60,384 bases of DNA from Psilocybe azurescens (taxonomy: Eukaryota > Basidiomycota > Agaricomycetes > Agaricales > Agrocybaceae), in NCBI GenBank assembly GCA_023853785.1, contig JAJIRX010000691.1, positions 1-60,384 on the forward strand, written 5' to 3'. A model generated the notes under the pieces. It saw only the letters and a program-made list of their open reading frames with translations, was not told the origin of the DNA and did no database searches. Made by a program: the position numbers and the translations under genes. This document shows, piece by piece, positions 1-10,295 of the stretch. Every line of letters begins with the position of its first letter. The stretch's first letter is position 1.

Positions 1-34
1 CAATAAAATTAAGTATTCCAAACATAAATTGTCA
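1..34 (+). repeat. 3' end of the 5' LTR (partial)
   Basis: This segment matches the last 35 nt of the 3' LTR (4467-4501), including the AATAAA hexamer and the terminal TGTCA. The only difference is AAAATT against AAAATTT. The rest of the LTR lies outside the window. Confidence 0.9.
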
Positions 35-37
35 ATA

Positions 38-49
38 GGTTATGGGCCC
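38..49 (+). other. Primer-binding site, internal initiator-tRNA type
   Basis: GGTTATGGGCCC starts three bases after the LTR end. It is the reverse complement of the anticodon stem-loop of eukaryotic initiator tRNA-Met (GGGCCCAUAACC, with the CAU anticodon). Drosophila copia and yeast Ty5 prime from such a half-tRNA rather than from the tRNA 3' end. The match is read directly; use as a primer is inferred. Confidence 0.75.
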
Positions 50-127
50 CATGCCTGTACATTAAAACCAAAACTTGAATTCTCAACAGCCACACTCATC
101 CTCATTTATTTTTAACTTGCAATCAAT

Positions 128-1000
128 ATGTCAGACGAATATAGCACGTCTGGACCCTACCGGATTCCCATGCTGAAGGCAGATAATTGGATGCCATGGA
201 AGTGAAGAATGCTTGCAGTATTCACTGACCTTGGACTGGAAGACCATATTGCAATTGATGCAAAGGCACCAGAATCAGCTAAACCCGGAAAACCAACTGC
301 ACTGGAGCTTGAGGCTCAGAAGAAATGGAGAGAACAGGATGCAAGGCACAAGTCTGAATTGAGCTGTCAATCTCAGATTCAGAAATAATACACATCAGTG
401 GTGCAGTCACAGCATGCCAAATGTGGGAAAAACTTACCACAGTGAAGGAATCCAAAGGCTGACTTGGAATTTTGGCCACGAAGGGCATTGTACAGAGCAA
501 CAGCAGAAGAAGGATTCAATATGGTGGAACATATATCAAAATTATGCCAGCTACAGGAGGAACTGCATGTTATGGGCAGCAAAGTACCAGATGAAGATTT
601 TGTAATGATTTTAATCACATCACTTCCTGAGTCATGGGACACTTATACAACATCTTATCTTGGGTCAAGTGGGAATAAACCTCAATTATCCTCTCATGAA
701 CTTGTGGCTATTCTCATGGAAGAAGATAGACATCGCAAGTCTAGGTCTGGTGACTCAACACAGACATCCTTACAGGCTAGACAATCTGGCAACTCAAGGA
801 ACAACAGAAAATTCAACAAACCATCGGATTCATCGGACAAAGAATGTTACAACTGCCACAAAAAGGTCACATATCAAAGGAATGTTGGGCTAAAGGTGGC
901 AGAAGGGAAGGTCAGGGACCTAAAGGCTGAAGAGGACCACATAGGGCAGGGCACACAAATCAAGCACAAGAGTCAATCACATCAAATCTTAATGATGCAT
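128..1000 (+). pseudogene. Copia gag, broken
   Basis: The likely start ATG is at 128 (MSDEYSTSGPYR...). The frame is closed by TGA at 203-205, where a Trp codon is expected. It then resumes in two other frames. The longest part, near 464-890, contains the typical gag helix ending HVMGSKVPDEDF and LPESWDTY. A CCHC zinc knuckle begins CYNCHKK near 845, but its GH....CW half lies in another frame because of an indel in the A run there. The gene would encode the capsid and nucleocapsid of the virus-like particle. It is not intact as read. Confidence 0.85.
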
Positions 1001-1005
1001 CATAC

Positions 1006-4000
1006 ATGGCATTTGCACCTGCAGAACAACACAGAGAATTTTCAAAATATGGTTGGATATTAGACTCAGGAACAACCTCACATATCTGTACCATGAAGGT
1101 GGCATTTATTGATTATGCACCACTCAAGGATTCAACCATACAGGGCCTCGGATTAAGCCCTGTCACTGCTCAAGGCCATGGAACAGTCATTGTTAATTTC
1201 TGTAGATGGAAAAACATTCCGACACCAACTCCCGCGAATGTCCTACATGTCCCTGATGCTCCAAACTGCCTACTATCAATCAGCAGAATTGATGATGCAA
1301 ATGGGCATGTTAAATTTACCAAAGGTGGATGCTCCATATTGGATTCCAAGGATAAAATAATTGGAAAAGGAATCAAGTCTAATAGGCTTTACCTATTATT
1401 AGCCTGTGCACAACTACCTGGAAAAAGAAGACAAACTATGCTTCATTGCAGAAGCTTACCTGGGACCAATGGCACCAAAAATTTGGACACATATCCATGT
1501 CATCTTTGCAACAAATCAGCCGAGAGGAGCTGGTAAATGGAATGGAGATAGATCACACATCTATTCCTTCCCAACCTTGTATCCAAGCAAAACAGGCTCA
1601 CAAACCATTCCCAAAGGAGGCAGACAATCGCTCAGAGATTCCTGGAGAAGGATTTATGAGTGATGTTTGGGGACCAGCAGGAGTTCAGTCTATTGGAGGC
1701 TTCAAATACTACATCTCATTCACAGATGATGCAGTCCGCTTCAGTGGAGTAAAATTTATGAAGGATAAAATGGAGGCCTCAGCCCAGATAAAGGACCATG
1801 CTACCCTACTGGAAAGGAAATTTGGAAAATACCCAAAGTGGATGCGCTTTGATAATGGGAAGGAGCTAGTCAACAAAGAAATAAAGACATGGGCAGAAGA
1901 AAGAGGCATTGAAGTACAAACCACTGCACCTTATTCTCAATCACAAAATGGAGTAGCAGAGCGTTTTAACCATACACACCTGGAGCTTGCAAGAGCCATG
2001 GTAATTTCGAAGAAGCTACCTGATTTTTTATGGGATGAAGCAGTCTCCCATGCCAATTACCTTCTAAACAGGGCACCTACCAGGGCGCTTAAAGGCTTGA
2101 CACCTTATGAAGCTTGGAATGGCTCCAAACCTGATGTTTCACACCTCAGAGAGTTTGGATGCGATGTATGGGTTCTAGATGAGTCCCAGAACTGATCCAA
2201 ACTGCACCCAAAATTGCACAAGATGGTCTTTGTAGGATTTAATGATGGATCCAAATCAATTCGCTATTATGACAGCAAACATAGAAGCATCAAGATGTCC
2301 CAGAATTTCGCTTTTAATGAAAATGATGAACCTAGGGAACTTGAAATAATTACTACAGTACCTGGTTTGGCATCTGAAGGGGAGCCAGGACCAGTTCCAG
2401 ATGCACAAACCAATGAAACACAATCAGAAAAATTTGTTCAACCAGTCATAACTTCCAGTGATTCAAATAATTGCCAACTACGCACCAGAACAACGCAAAT
2501 TGACTACAAGAAGTCTCACAACCCTCAGGCGCAAACTCCATCATCAAGATTCAATACACCCACTCCTATTCCACTCCCTATACCAGATATCACTCGTCCA
2601 ACAGAATTTTCAAAGGCTAAGCAAACAGAACAAACCAATGTTGCTTCAGAGCCAGAAATTGCAATGCTAGCTTCAAGAAATTCAGAAAGCAGCTTGCCTT
2701 TTACAATTGAAGAAGCACTTGCAGGAAGTGAATCTGAAGCATGGCAGGAAGCTATAGACAAATAATTAAACACTCTGGAGAAGATGGGGACTTGGGAATT
2801 ACAAGAATTACCAAGGGATCGAGAACCTATAGGCTGCAAATGGCTATTCACCAAGAAACATGACGCTGAAGGGAATATAATTAAATACAAGGCAAGACTT
2901 GTTGCACAGGGCTTCTCACAGAAGCCAGGAATAGACTACAGCAATGATGGGACATTTGCACCAGTTATGCGCTTTGAAACTTTGTGCACTTTACTCGCAC
3001 TCTCAGCAGTCCATGGATGGAGTCTTTGACAGCTTGACGTCAAGGGCGCTTATTTAAATGGATATATTGAAGAAGAACTATATATGCGACAACCTCCTGG
3101 ATATAATGATGGATCAGGACGTGTCTGCTGACTTAGGGCGCTCATTGTATGGTCTCAAACAAGCTGGAAATGTTTGGAACAAGGAATTTGATACAGCCAT
3201 GAAGGACTTGGGATTCACTAGACTCAAATCTGATTACTGCTGCTACAAACGACAAGAGGGTGATGAATTTGAGATCCTACTTGTCTGGGTAGATGACATC
3301 CTATCTATTGCAAACACAGATGCTCGGAACGATTTATTGGAGCAACAATTACACCAGAAATTTGATATTAAATCTCTGGGACAACCCTCACTACTTCTAG
3401 GAATGAATGTTATACAGGATCATCATTCCAAAGTCATTTCCATTTCACAAACTGCCTACATTAATCAACTACTCAAGAAATTTGGTCTTGAGGATGTAAA
3501 CCCAGTAACTACACCCATGGATCCAAATGTGAAGCTCGACAATACAGACTTACCTCAAGGGAAATTGGACGAGCAGGAGGAGCAGCTAGAACAAGCAAGT
3601 GCTAGCTATGCAATACTTATAGGATTGCTTATGTATTTAGCAATTGGAACCCAGCCAGACATCGCATTTTCTGTCCAGAAACTCGCACAGTTCACCAAGA
3701 ACCCTCAGAAACAGCATTAGACAGCTGTTAAACGAATATTTTGCTACCTTAAAGGTACTCGAGACCACAAACTCACCTATGGTCATGAAACCGAGGAAAT
3801 CAACCAAGAATTAAATATTTACTGTGATGCAGATTGGGCATCAGATAGAGACAGGAAATCTATCAGTGGATATATTATCAAGCTAGCTGGAGGCGCTGTC
3901 GCTTGGAGTGCAAAGAAACAAAGCACAGTAGCTCTTTCAACTGCAGAAGCGGAGTACACTACTGCTACTCACTGCACAAAACAGGTACTCTGGCACAGAA

Positions 4001-4269
4001 CATTATTCATGGAATTAGGAATTGATATTCCTACTACCTCAACCATATTCTCAGACAACCAAGCAGCTGTCTCAATCGCTCACCACCCAGAATTTTATTC
4101 CAAAACCAAACACATTGACATCTCCCTCCACTTTCTTTGTGATCTTGTCCAGAATGGCACCCTCAATTTAGTTTATATCAATACCAGAGAAAATATAGCA
4201 GATCTATTCACCAAGGGACTATCTAGGACATTACACCAGGACCTCACATTCAAAATTGGAGTATTTTAG
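1006..4269 (+). pseudogene. Copia pol: protease, integrase, reverse transcriptase, RNase H, broken
   Basis: The protease motif WILDSGTTSH is near 1055. The GAG-pre-integrase HHCC-like segment (WHQKFGHIS) is near 1470, and the integrase core follows, with FTDDAVRF, RFDNGKE and SQNGVAERFN near 1720-1965. Reverse transcriptase runs from GCKWLFTKKH (2830) through [20 protein letters not shown] to VWVDDILSIA (3285-3314); the catalytic VDD is present. RNase H has DADWASDRD (near 3829), STAEAEYTTA and KHIDISLHF. Stops lie at 2193, 2763, 3027 and 3718, with frame changes near 1440 and 3125. The element cannot make a full polyprotein as read. Confidence 0.93.
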
Positions 4270-4280
4270 AGATGCCCGAG

Positions 4281-4290
4281 CAAGGGGGAG
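4281..4290 (+). other. Polypurine tract
   Basis: CAAGGGGGAG lies directly before the 3' LTR start TGTTGGGAAT. This is the standard position of the plus-strand primer in LTR elements. Confidence 0.8.
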
Positions 4291-4501
4291 TGTTGGGAAT
4301 GTGCTCGGACATTCCACAGTCCATCCTGTAGATATTATTTTATCTTATTAATTGTCTTACTAATAATCTCTCGGCCTCGGCTATGCCATACATAGAAATA
4401 TTTAGACGCTGGTAGATTATTCTAGTTACAGTAGATACATGTATATAAGTAGCTGCGAAGTCTACTCAATAAAATTTAAGTATTCCAAACATAAATTGTC
4501 A
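4291..4501 (+). repeat. 3' LTR, 211 bp
   Basis: The LTR starts TGTTGGGAATGTG and ends ATTGTCA, with TG...CA termini. It holds a TATA box (TATATAAG, 4443-4450) and a polyadenylation signal (AATAAA, 4468-4473). Its last 35 nt recur at position 1 of the window. The first five bases after it are ATAAT, a candidate target-site duplicate. Confidence 0.9.
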
Positions 4502-6050
4502 ATAATAATGCTCCAGTTCACATACTGAAGCTTGCTGAATGCCTCCATTCTGGTCCACTTAATATATCTGTTCATTCTGACAAGAGAACACTGAGGTGAC
4601 CTTGAGATAAAACCTTTGACTTTCACCTGTCTTTTTTTAGCAGGGTTATGGTCAGCCCATCATTGGATGACAGGCTGAGACAGAATCAAGACAGAATAGC
4701 CAATTGCCTGGTATAATGGCTGAGTCATGCCTCACAAAGCAAGTTGTATTGGTGAGAAAGTTGTGCCACCCTTTGATTTGCTTTCATGAGAAAGTGTGAA
4801 AGATCTCATGAGTTCTCAAAGACTAGCTGACTTGACAAGTCAACAATCAGGAAACAAACAGCAAGCCACTGGATTACACTGTCTGACTAAAATGCTGACA
4901 ACAAAGAAGATTAAAATACAGAAGGGCACTTGTCAACAGGAAAGGGGTTTGTACATCATGTTTGGATAGTAGTACAGTAGTAAATGCATAACTCAGAGAG
5001 CCACTACTGTTTCCTCTCACATCTGTCATTCAAGTATTTGTCACAGAAGATAAGCCAAAGACAGTTTCATGTAATTTGAGTCATCAAACAGATATAGAAC
5101 GTCAAATAAGGCTTTTCAAACAAGATATCTCTAGAAAAGAAGTAACAAGTACTTATGTGCAAAAGGCTCATGAGGTTGTTATTTAAAGATGGCAGGTCCA
5201 GGATTGGTGGGGCACAGGTGGACATGTCATGTATTCAATCCCAGATGGTATTTTAAACTCAAACACTCATATGGTTCAACTGTTATGAGTCCTTCTTTAG
5301 AAGGACTCGTTATTATAAGGGTGTTTCCTAGCATTGAGTTGTAATGGTTATTGAGCTGGCAATCAACAGCATGAAATTGATTCATTGTTCCTATCAATTC
5401 TTATTATGTAATTCTTGCTATTGTATTTGGTCATTCTTGATAATAACAGAAATCAAACTTTATTGCTTAAGTGTTTAAATAAAAGAGCTAGTCTACTATT
5501 TTATGTTAAGGTAAACTAAAAAAGATCTCATACCTTGAATCAAGTACAATGATGCATAGAAGCAGTAAGTCATGGCACTCTTAATGTTAAATCACAAAAC
5601 TGTATAATTATAGCATAAGGATGATTAAATCAGAGTTAAAATAGACATGGACATAGGGGTGGACTTGTACCTGCCATGTGTAAGCAATGGCCCTCCTTAC
5701 AAGTTCTTTGCCTGCTTGTTGCTCATTCACAAACTTTTTGCTCTTTACTTTGCAAAGAAGTTCAGGGCTCTGAATCCAATATCCACTGCTGGAAGGTACT
5801 CAGGAACATATATGGCTTTTTCTTAAGGGTGGATCCTAATCGTGGACTGCCTGCCTTACTCTTCCATGTTGCTTGCGTGCTTATGAAATTGTGACCTGGA
5901 TCTTCAATAAAGTTCCATTTCCTTGAAAGTTGGAAATCTTGTCTGTGCTGAGCTCAGCTATGCATATCCAGGGTGTGCTATGTGCATTCAAGGTGTAGAC
6001 TCAATTGGTATGGTAGACCTAGTAAATTTCCCATTTTAGATTTACCCCAC
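4502..6050. other. AT-rich, CpG-depleted non-coding block
   Basis: I see no gene here. Reading line by line I count only four CpG dinucleotides (near 5100, 5308, 5841 and 5876) in about 1550 bp. TpG and CpA are abundant, and CpG becomes frequent again after about 6070. This pattern fits long-term cytosine methylation and deamination of old repeat DNA. The longest open frame (5676-5894) has no recognisable domain and is probably chance. Confidence 0.7.
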
Positions 6051-6468
6051 CCGTAGCTTTTGCAGAGCTTGGGGCGCAGCTCTGTGAAATACTCTTGACT
6101 TTTTCATTTCTGGCCTGAAAACCAGAGCATTCATTGGCCCGTCTGCGCTTGGAACATGTGTATTAATGCTTCAACATCATTTCCAACTTCATTGAACTAC
6201 ATAATACACATTAAACTGGAATGAGACTGAATTTCTGAACGCTGGACTTCTTTAGAATTGTGTATACAAGACATAATTGGAAATCAATCAATTCCATCAA
6301 CGCGAGAGCGACAAAGCTGTCCCAAGGAGCGTTGTAGGTCTCGGGACCTCACGAGATGCACTCGCCATTAATGCTTTTTGAGCTTTGCGTGCCTCGCGCA
6401 CATCCTCCCTATTACACTGTGAGCATGTACACCAATCAGTACCAATAGACCAAATACTGTAAGATCTC

Positions 6469-7571
6469 TTACGAACATGGTGGCTTCCACAAGTTGTTTG
6501 TAGAAATGCGGTGGCATATCGTGGTAGCCACGGGAATGTGCACATCACTGGCGCCGCTCTCTAGATAATCCTCTGAAAGTGCCATCCTTGTGTAACATCT
6601 TCCGTAGTCCGTCGATTTTGTACGAGATGTTGCATTGGAGTAGTCTATAGATTCGGAGAAAACACTCTGTTGCTCGTCTGGGAGAATATTTTTGGGTCTG
6701 ACCCCGGATGCTGCTATTTCTGATACCGGAAGAGCGATATCGAAGCCTCGTACAAGATGAGCATTGCTATGGACGAGTTTCCCGACATACTGAATGCTGG
6801 CTAGAGTATCGATTCTGAAAGTAGACGAAACGATCGGGACCTTTATCTATATTGAAGTGAACGCTTACACTCACCCTTCTCTCCTGAGCTCTTCCACAAT
6901 TCCGATGAGTTCTCTGTAAACTTCCAGAGTCACCTTGAATATAAGCTGAGCTACATGCAGCTGTACCCCTGCTTGAGATGATAATGTCTGGCACCCTAGA
7001 TTACCATCACTCAGGTCATTTGGGTATAGAGAGATGTTGAAGCCATGCAGGAGATGTGGATTGCTCTGGAGGAGGTCCCCGACGCGGTGAACGACACCTA
7101 CTGTGTCAATTCTGGATAATACACAAGCAATAAGATGGGTGTTTGATGAAATCATTGCTAGTCATGGAACTACTAACTTTTCGTATTTAATATTTGATGC
7201 AACATGGACAAGCATGTTGTAGACTTCGGGAGTAACCTTGAACTCAATCTTGATTGTAGCCAGCGGGTTATCGGCGTTTGGCGACTGTTAATGTGCTGCA
7301 GGGCAATCATTGAGTGTATTTGGAAGCCTTTTCGCAGAGAGTATATGAGCTGCGCGACGAGTCCGCCGGAGTTGGTTCCTAGGTTTCGAGCGATGATGCC
7401 TGGTAGGATCTCGTACTTTTCAATCGAAATGGTCTCATATCCGTACCATTAAGCTTTGAAGCGACGATGAAGGTCCTCAGAGTGCAGAGTAGCCAACTTC
7501 AAAGTGACGCTGCTATTATCGTACCTTTTTTGGCAGAAGGCTATTCTAGCGGCTGTGCACTGGACAGACAT
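6469..7571 (-). CDS. Tandem PAH-like (Sin3-type) module protein, with 5' frame breaks
   Basis: Two clear repeats are joined by short introns. Module 1 reads IEFKVTPEVYNMLVHVASN, then IDTVGVVHRVGDLLQSNPHL and GFNISLYP (about 7260-7010). Module 2 reads LIFKVTLEVYRELIGIVEE, then IDTLASIQYVGKLVHSNAHL and GFDIALP (about 6940-6730). The pattern matches the PAH fold of Sin3 corepressors: a tyrosine-containing helix, a V..RV..L helix, then GF(N/D)..LP. Introns at 7112-7177 and near 6800-6870 both split the codon just before Ile-Asp in phase 2. The C-terminus is Ser/Thr-rich with STDYGRCYTRMALS and stops at 6469. Upstream, an open frame from ATG 7571 (MSVQCTAARIAFCQKRYDN) is broken by TAA at 7449-7451. 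It continues as WYGYETISIEKYEIL, possibly a divergent third module, then needs a one-base shift near 7285. PAH domains bind short amphipathic helices of transcription factors, but no function is known here. The 5' end is uncertain. Confidence 0.6.
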
Positions 7572-7741
7572 GCCATACAAATACAATGATAGATTATCTG
7601 ATGAGAAAGTTCCTAATGTACGTACTACATAGCAGTTACATAGTATTTGAAGCAGAAGTAGTATGTGGGAAATGATTTCAGAGGTGGTTCTGTGTTGGAG
7701 GCGGAGTCTAGTCGGCGTTTAATTCCATGATTTGATAGGCG

Positions 7742-7760
7742 CCCGACGTCGGGTATATAA
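7742..7760 (-). promoter_or_regulatory. 12-bp palindrome abutting a TATA box
   Basis: CCCGACGTCGGG (7742-7753) is a perfect palindrome with a GACGTC core like CRE/bZIP sites. It touches TATATAA (7754-7760). On the minus strand it lies about 180 bp before the candidate start of the PAH-like gene at 7571, so it may be that gene's core promoter. It could also serve the plus strand, where I see no gene. Confidence 0.4.
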
Positions 7761-7941
7761 CCTCCCGCCAGTTGCTAATGTACGATCCAATCTGGCTTGT
7801 GATATTTGTAATGCGCAGCAGGTTTGGAGTTGTGGAGCTGTTGTAAATGGCCTATAAATGTAAGCTGCAGTGGATCTATCAGTGATTTATAACCGACTCC
7901 AATTCTGAACCGCTTTCACTGGCCTAAGTACGTGGTTGGGG

Positions 7942-8862
7942 TCATCCATTCGATTTGATACGTAGATCTTCGGCCTCGGCCTGCAGTATCTCCAGCTCCA
8001 GTGATAATGCCATTCTTCTGTAGTATAGTCCGTAGTCTGTTGACTGCGAACGAGACGATGCGACAGAGTATGGCTCCGAAGGCTGGGATGATACGACAGA
8101 GGGTGGCTCCGAACGTTGGGAGACTCCAAGGTCTGTTGACTGTGTGCAAGTCGACATGTCAGAGTATGATGCCTCCGAAGTATGGGGTGTTTGATTCGAA
8201 AGTCGTGGTCTGACTGGACTTGGCATCGGGTCCTTGAAAACTCCGGCAGATAAGTCCTGCAAAAAGACTGTTGCTTCCGTTTGCTAGATCGGGTTGTGAT
8301 AAGGAGACGGCAGAGTTGTCTGATGAAAGACTGTCGCTGTCTAGATCGGCTTGTGGTAGGGATACGACATCCGTCGTGCCGTCTTCTACTAGTTGGACCA
8401 ACTGTCCAATGCTAACTGTATGTTGTCCCTGGCGTAACAAAGCGCTGAATACTCGTTTCAGGCGTCGATAGTCGTTGAAAAGAGCTCCAATGCGCTGGAC
8501 GACTACTACTGTCATATCGATCCTAATTAATGAACTAAGTTAGACATGCCGACCGCCCACAAATTAAGTACTCACATTTCACTTTTTAAGATCCTAATAA
8601 TCTCGAGTAATTTCATGTAAATACGGCGCGGTATATAAAAAGTCTGTTTCTTGACTTCATCGAGATCGTATAATTCGTCAGGGACATTGTGTGGTTGACT
8701 AGTTTCTAGCCTTGCCGTCCCGTTCCATGGAGGGTCAGGCAGGCTGACGTACAGTGACTCTGAGGCTGATTCTCTACAGAGGCTGAGTTGGGGAGATGAT
8801 GGGAAAGATGAGGATGACGTAGTACGTGCTACACATATGCGTACTGGGGGCTTGAATGTCAT
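7942..8862 (-). CDS. Single PAH-like module protein, paralogue of the downstream gene
   Basis: The start at ATG 8862 gives MTFKPPVRICVARTTSSSSF, a Ser/Pro-rich head. One PAH-like module follows: FYIPRRIYMKLLEIIRILKS, an intron (about 8515-8575), then IDMTVVVVQRIGALFNDYRR and LKRVFSALL. The intron splits the codon before Ile-Asp in phase 2, exactly as in both modules of the neighbour. The tail reads SEPPSVVSSQ and SEPYSVASSR repeats, then STDYGLYYRRMALS, clearly homologous to the neighbour's end, and stops at 7942. Reaching the tail frame needs another splice; GTATCC..TTTTTGCAG near 8250-8360 works in phase. Without it the frame ends at 8159. The two genes share strand and lie 370 bp apart, so they look like a tandem duplicate. 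I cannot name a family. Confidence 0.6.
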
Positions 8863-10295
8863 CTGGAAGTATGGTGTCTTGGCGGATTCAGTTATTCAAC
8901 GTGGGCTTCGATATTGTTTGATTCACTTGAATTGGCGCTGTTGGTTGGGCAATTTAAAGGTCAGGGGTTGGGTCTTGTTATGACGTCCTGCAGCGGGACG
9001 GCTCTTAAGTCTTGGAGCCGGTCGGGGCAATCTCGCTTGATGTTAAAAGAATCTCTTGTGGGCTGTGTAGCACCGCAAGTTTCACAAATAGTTTTCCAAG
9101 TTAAAAAAAGCGGCTAAAAGGAAGATCACTGCAAGCCCACATCACTATGCCTATGTGGGGAAGAGCCTGGACCCGTTTTCTTTTAAACAGACTTTACATA
9201 GAAATTAGTATAAGACTCGACAGACCGACGATTGAGAACGCCTATTCTTGTTGAACGTGCAGAGACTCCGACGTAAAGGACCAAGGTACAACGGTATTTT
9301 GGAGCCAGCCAATCTACGGCAGTGTTGACAATGATCCAGGTCAGACACGGTCAGTCGAATGGTCAGTCGATAGGGAGGTTCAAAATAAATCGTTGTGACG
9401 TCAGTGCGACATAGCCAACTAGAACATTATGTTTGTGCGCTACGGCCAGGTCGGAAGTCCGCAGAGAGACTCGAAGGTCGTACCTACATAAATAGTAGCA
9501 GAAGGACTTTCATGATGACGCGAGCTCGATCAGTACGGAGAAGCTTTAGGGAAGATACAACTGCTAAGAAAGGACTACCGGCACTGGAAGCGACTCAAGA
9601 CAGATAGATACTAGATTTTGATACCGGAGAAAGACGCACGGTATGTGCATTGGTGAGTACACAGCGTCAGCCAGCTGGAACTAGCGGCAATGGAAGTTAC
9701 AGTCGGAAAACAAACAATGACGGTCCTTGTGCGAGGTTAATGACTCAACAATCAGCGAGATGGATGAAGTTCTTTGTTATTGTTATTCCCCAGGGCCATA
9801 GGTCTTAGTGTCTTATGTCACGCAGTCAGCCCTGGCACTGCGATATGGCCATGAGGCCGAGGCGATTGGCGAGCATAATTCCATATCACATCATCGACAG
9901 CACATCTTCTTTCTCTTTCTCATCCTCATCTATCATCGAGTACGACTATACGCGCACCGTCTTTCTCGTCTTTATCTTGTCTTCTCTGCACTGCATTATT
10001 AGTACTCTTGTATATCAGCATCAGCGTTTGGAACTTTTGACATTCAAAACTGAACTTGTCGAGATTCGAAGAGACATCCGCATTACCCGCACACGACACG
10101 AGCCACGACGACCCTTTTTTTTAACGTGCATCCATCGAACCTCTCACTGAAATCCAGTGCGCAACGACCGACTTTCAACGTCAAAACCCCTAGCATTTTT
10201 CGACACTCGTCGCTTGCGACTTCTTTGAGACTGAAACAAGCCTTTTACCAACCCTGAGAGAGAGACAAGAATCTTTTGTTTTTATCATCATCAAC
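8863..10295. other. Intergenic, no gene seen
   Basis: Only short overlapping open frames without domains or plausible splice sites are present. The last 150 bases before 10296 are pyrimidine- and AC-rich and are probably the promoter and 5' leader of the E2 gene. Confidence 0.6.

Larger units (their letters stand above)
1..4501 (+). mobile_element. Ty1/Copia LTR retrotransposon, 5' LTR cut by window edge
   Basis: The order is LTR end, primer-binding site, gag with a zinc knuckle, protease, integrase, reverse transcriptase, RNase H, polypurine tract and 3' LTR. Integrase lying before reverse transcriptase defines Copia rather than Gypsy. The 34 nt of 5' LTR in the window match the end of the 3' LTR except for one T in a homopolymer, so the insertion seems recent. 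The coding region is nevertheless broken by at least five in-frame stops and several frameshifts, so this copy is probably non-autonomous. Some frameshifts may be consensus errors, but the stops are not in homopolymers. The target-site duplication cannot be tested because the left edge is missing. Confidence 0.95.

Noticed and set aside
5195..5250. tRNA-like A and B boxes (GGCAGG...GGTGG and TATTCAATCCC), possible SINE
   Set aside because: The B-box match is imperfect and no cloverleaf, poly-A tail or second copy is visible.
7204..7452. 82-codon plus-strand frame within the PAH-like gene
   Set aside because: It is the antisense shadow of the PAH module exon and the upstream frame.
9808..10150. 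Plus-strand frames just before RAD6
   Set aside because: They lie in the probable promoter and leader, lack domains and overlap each other in two frames.
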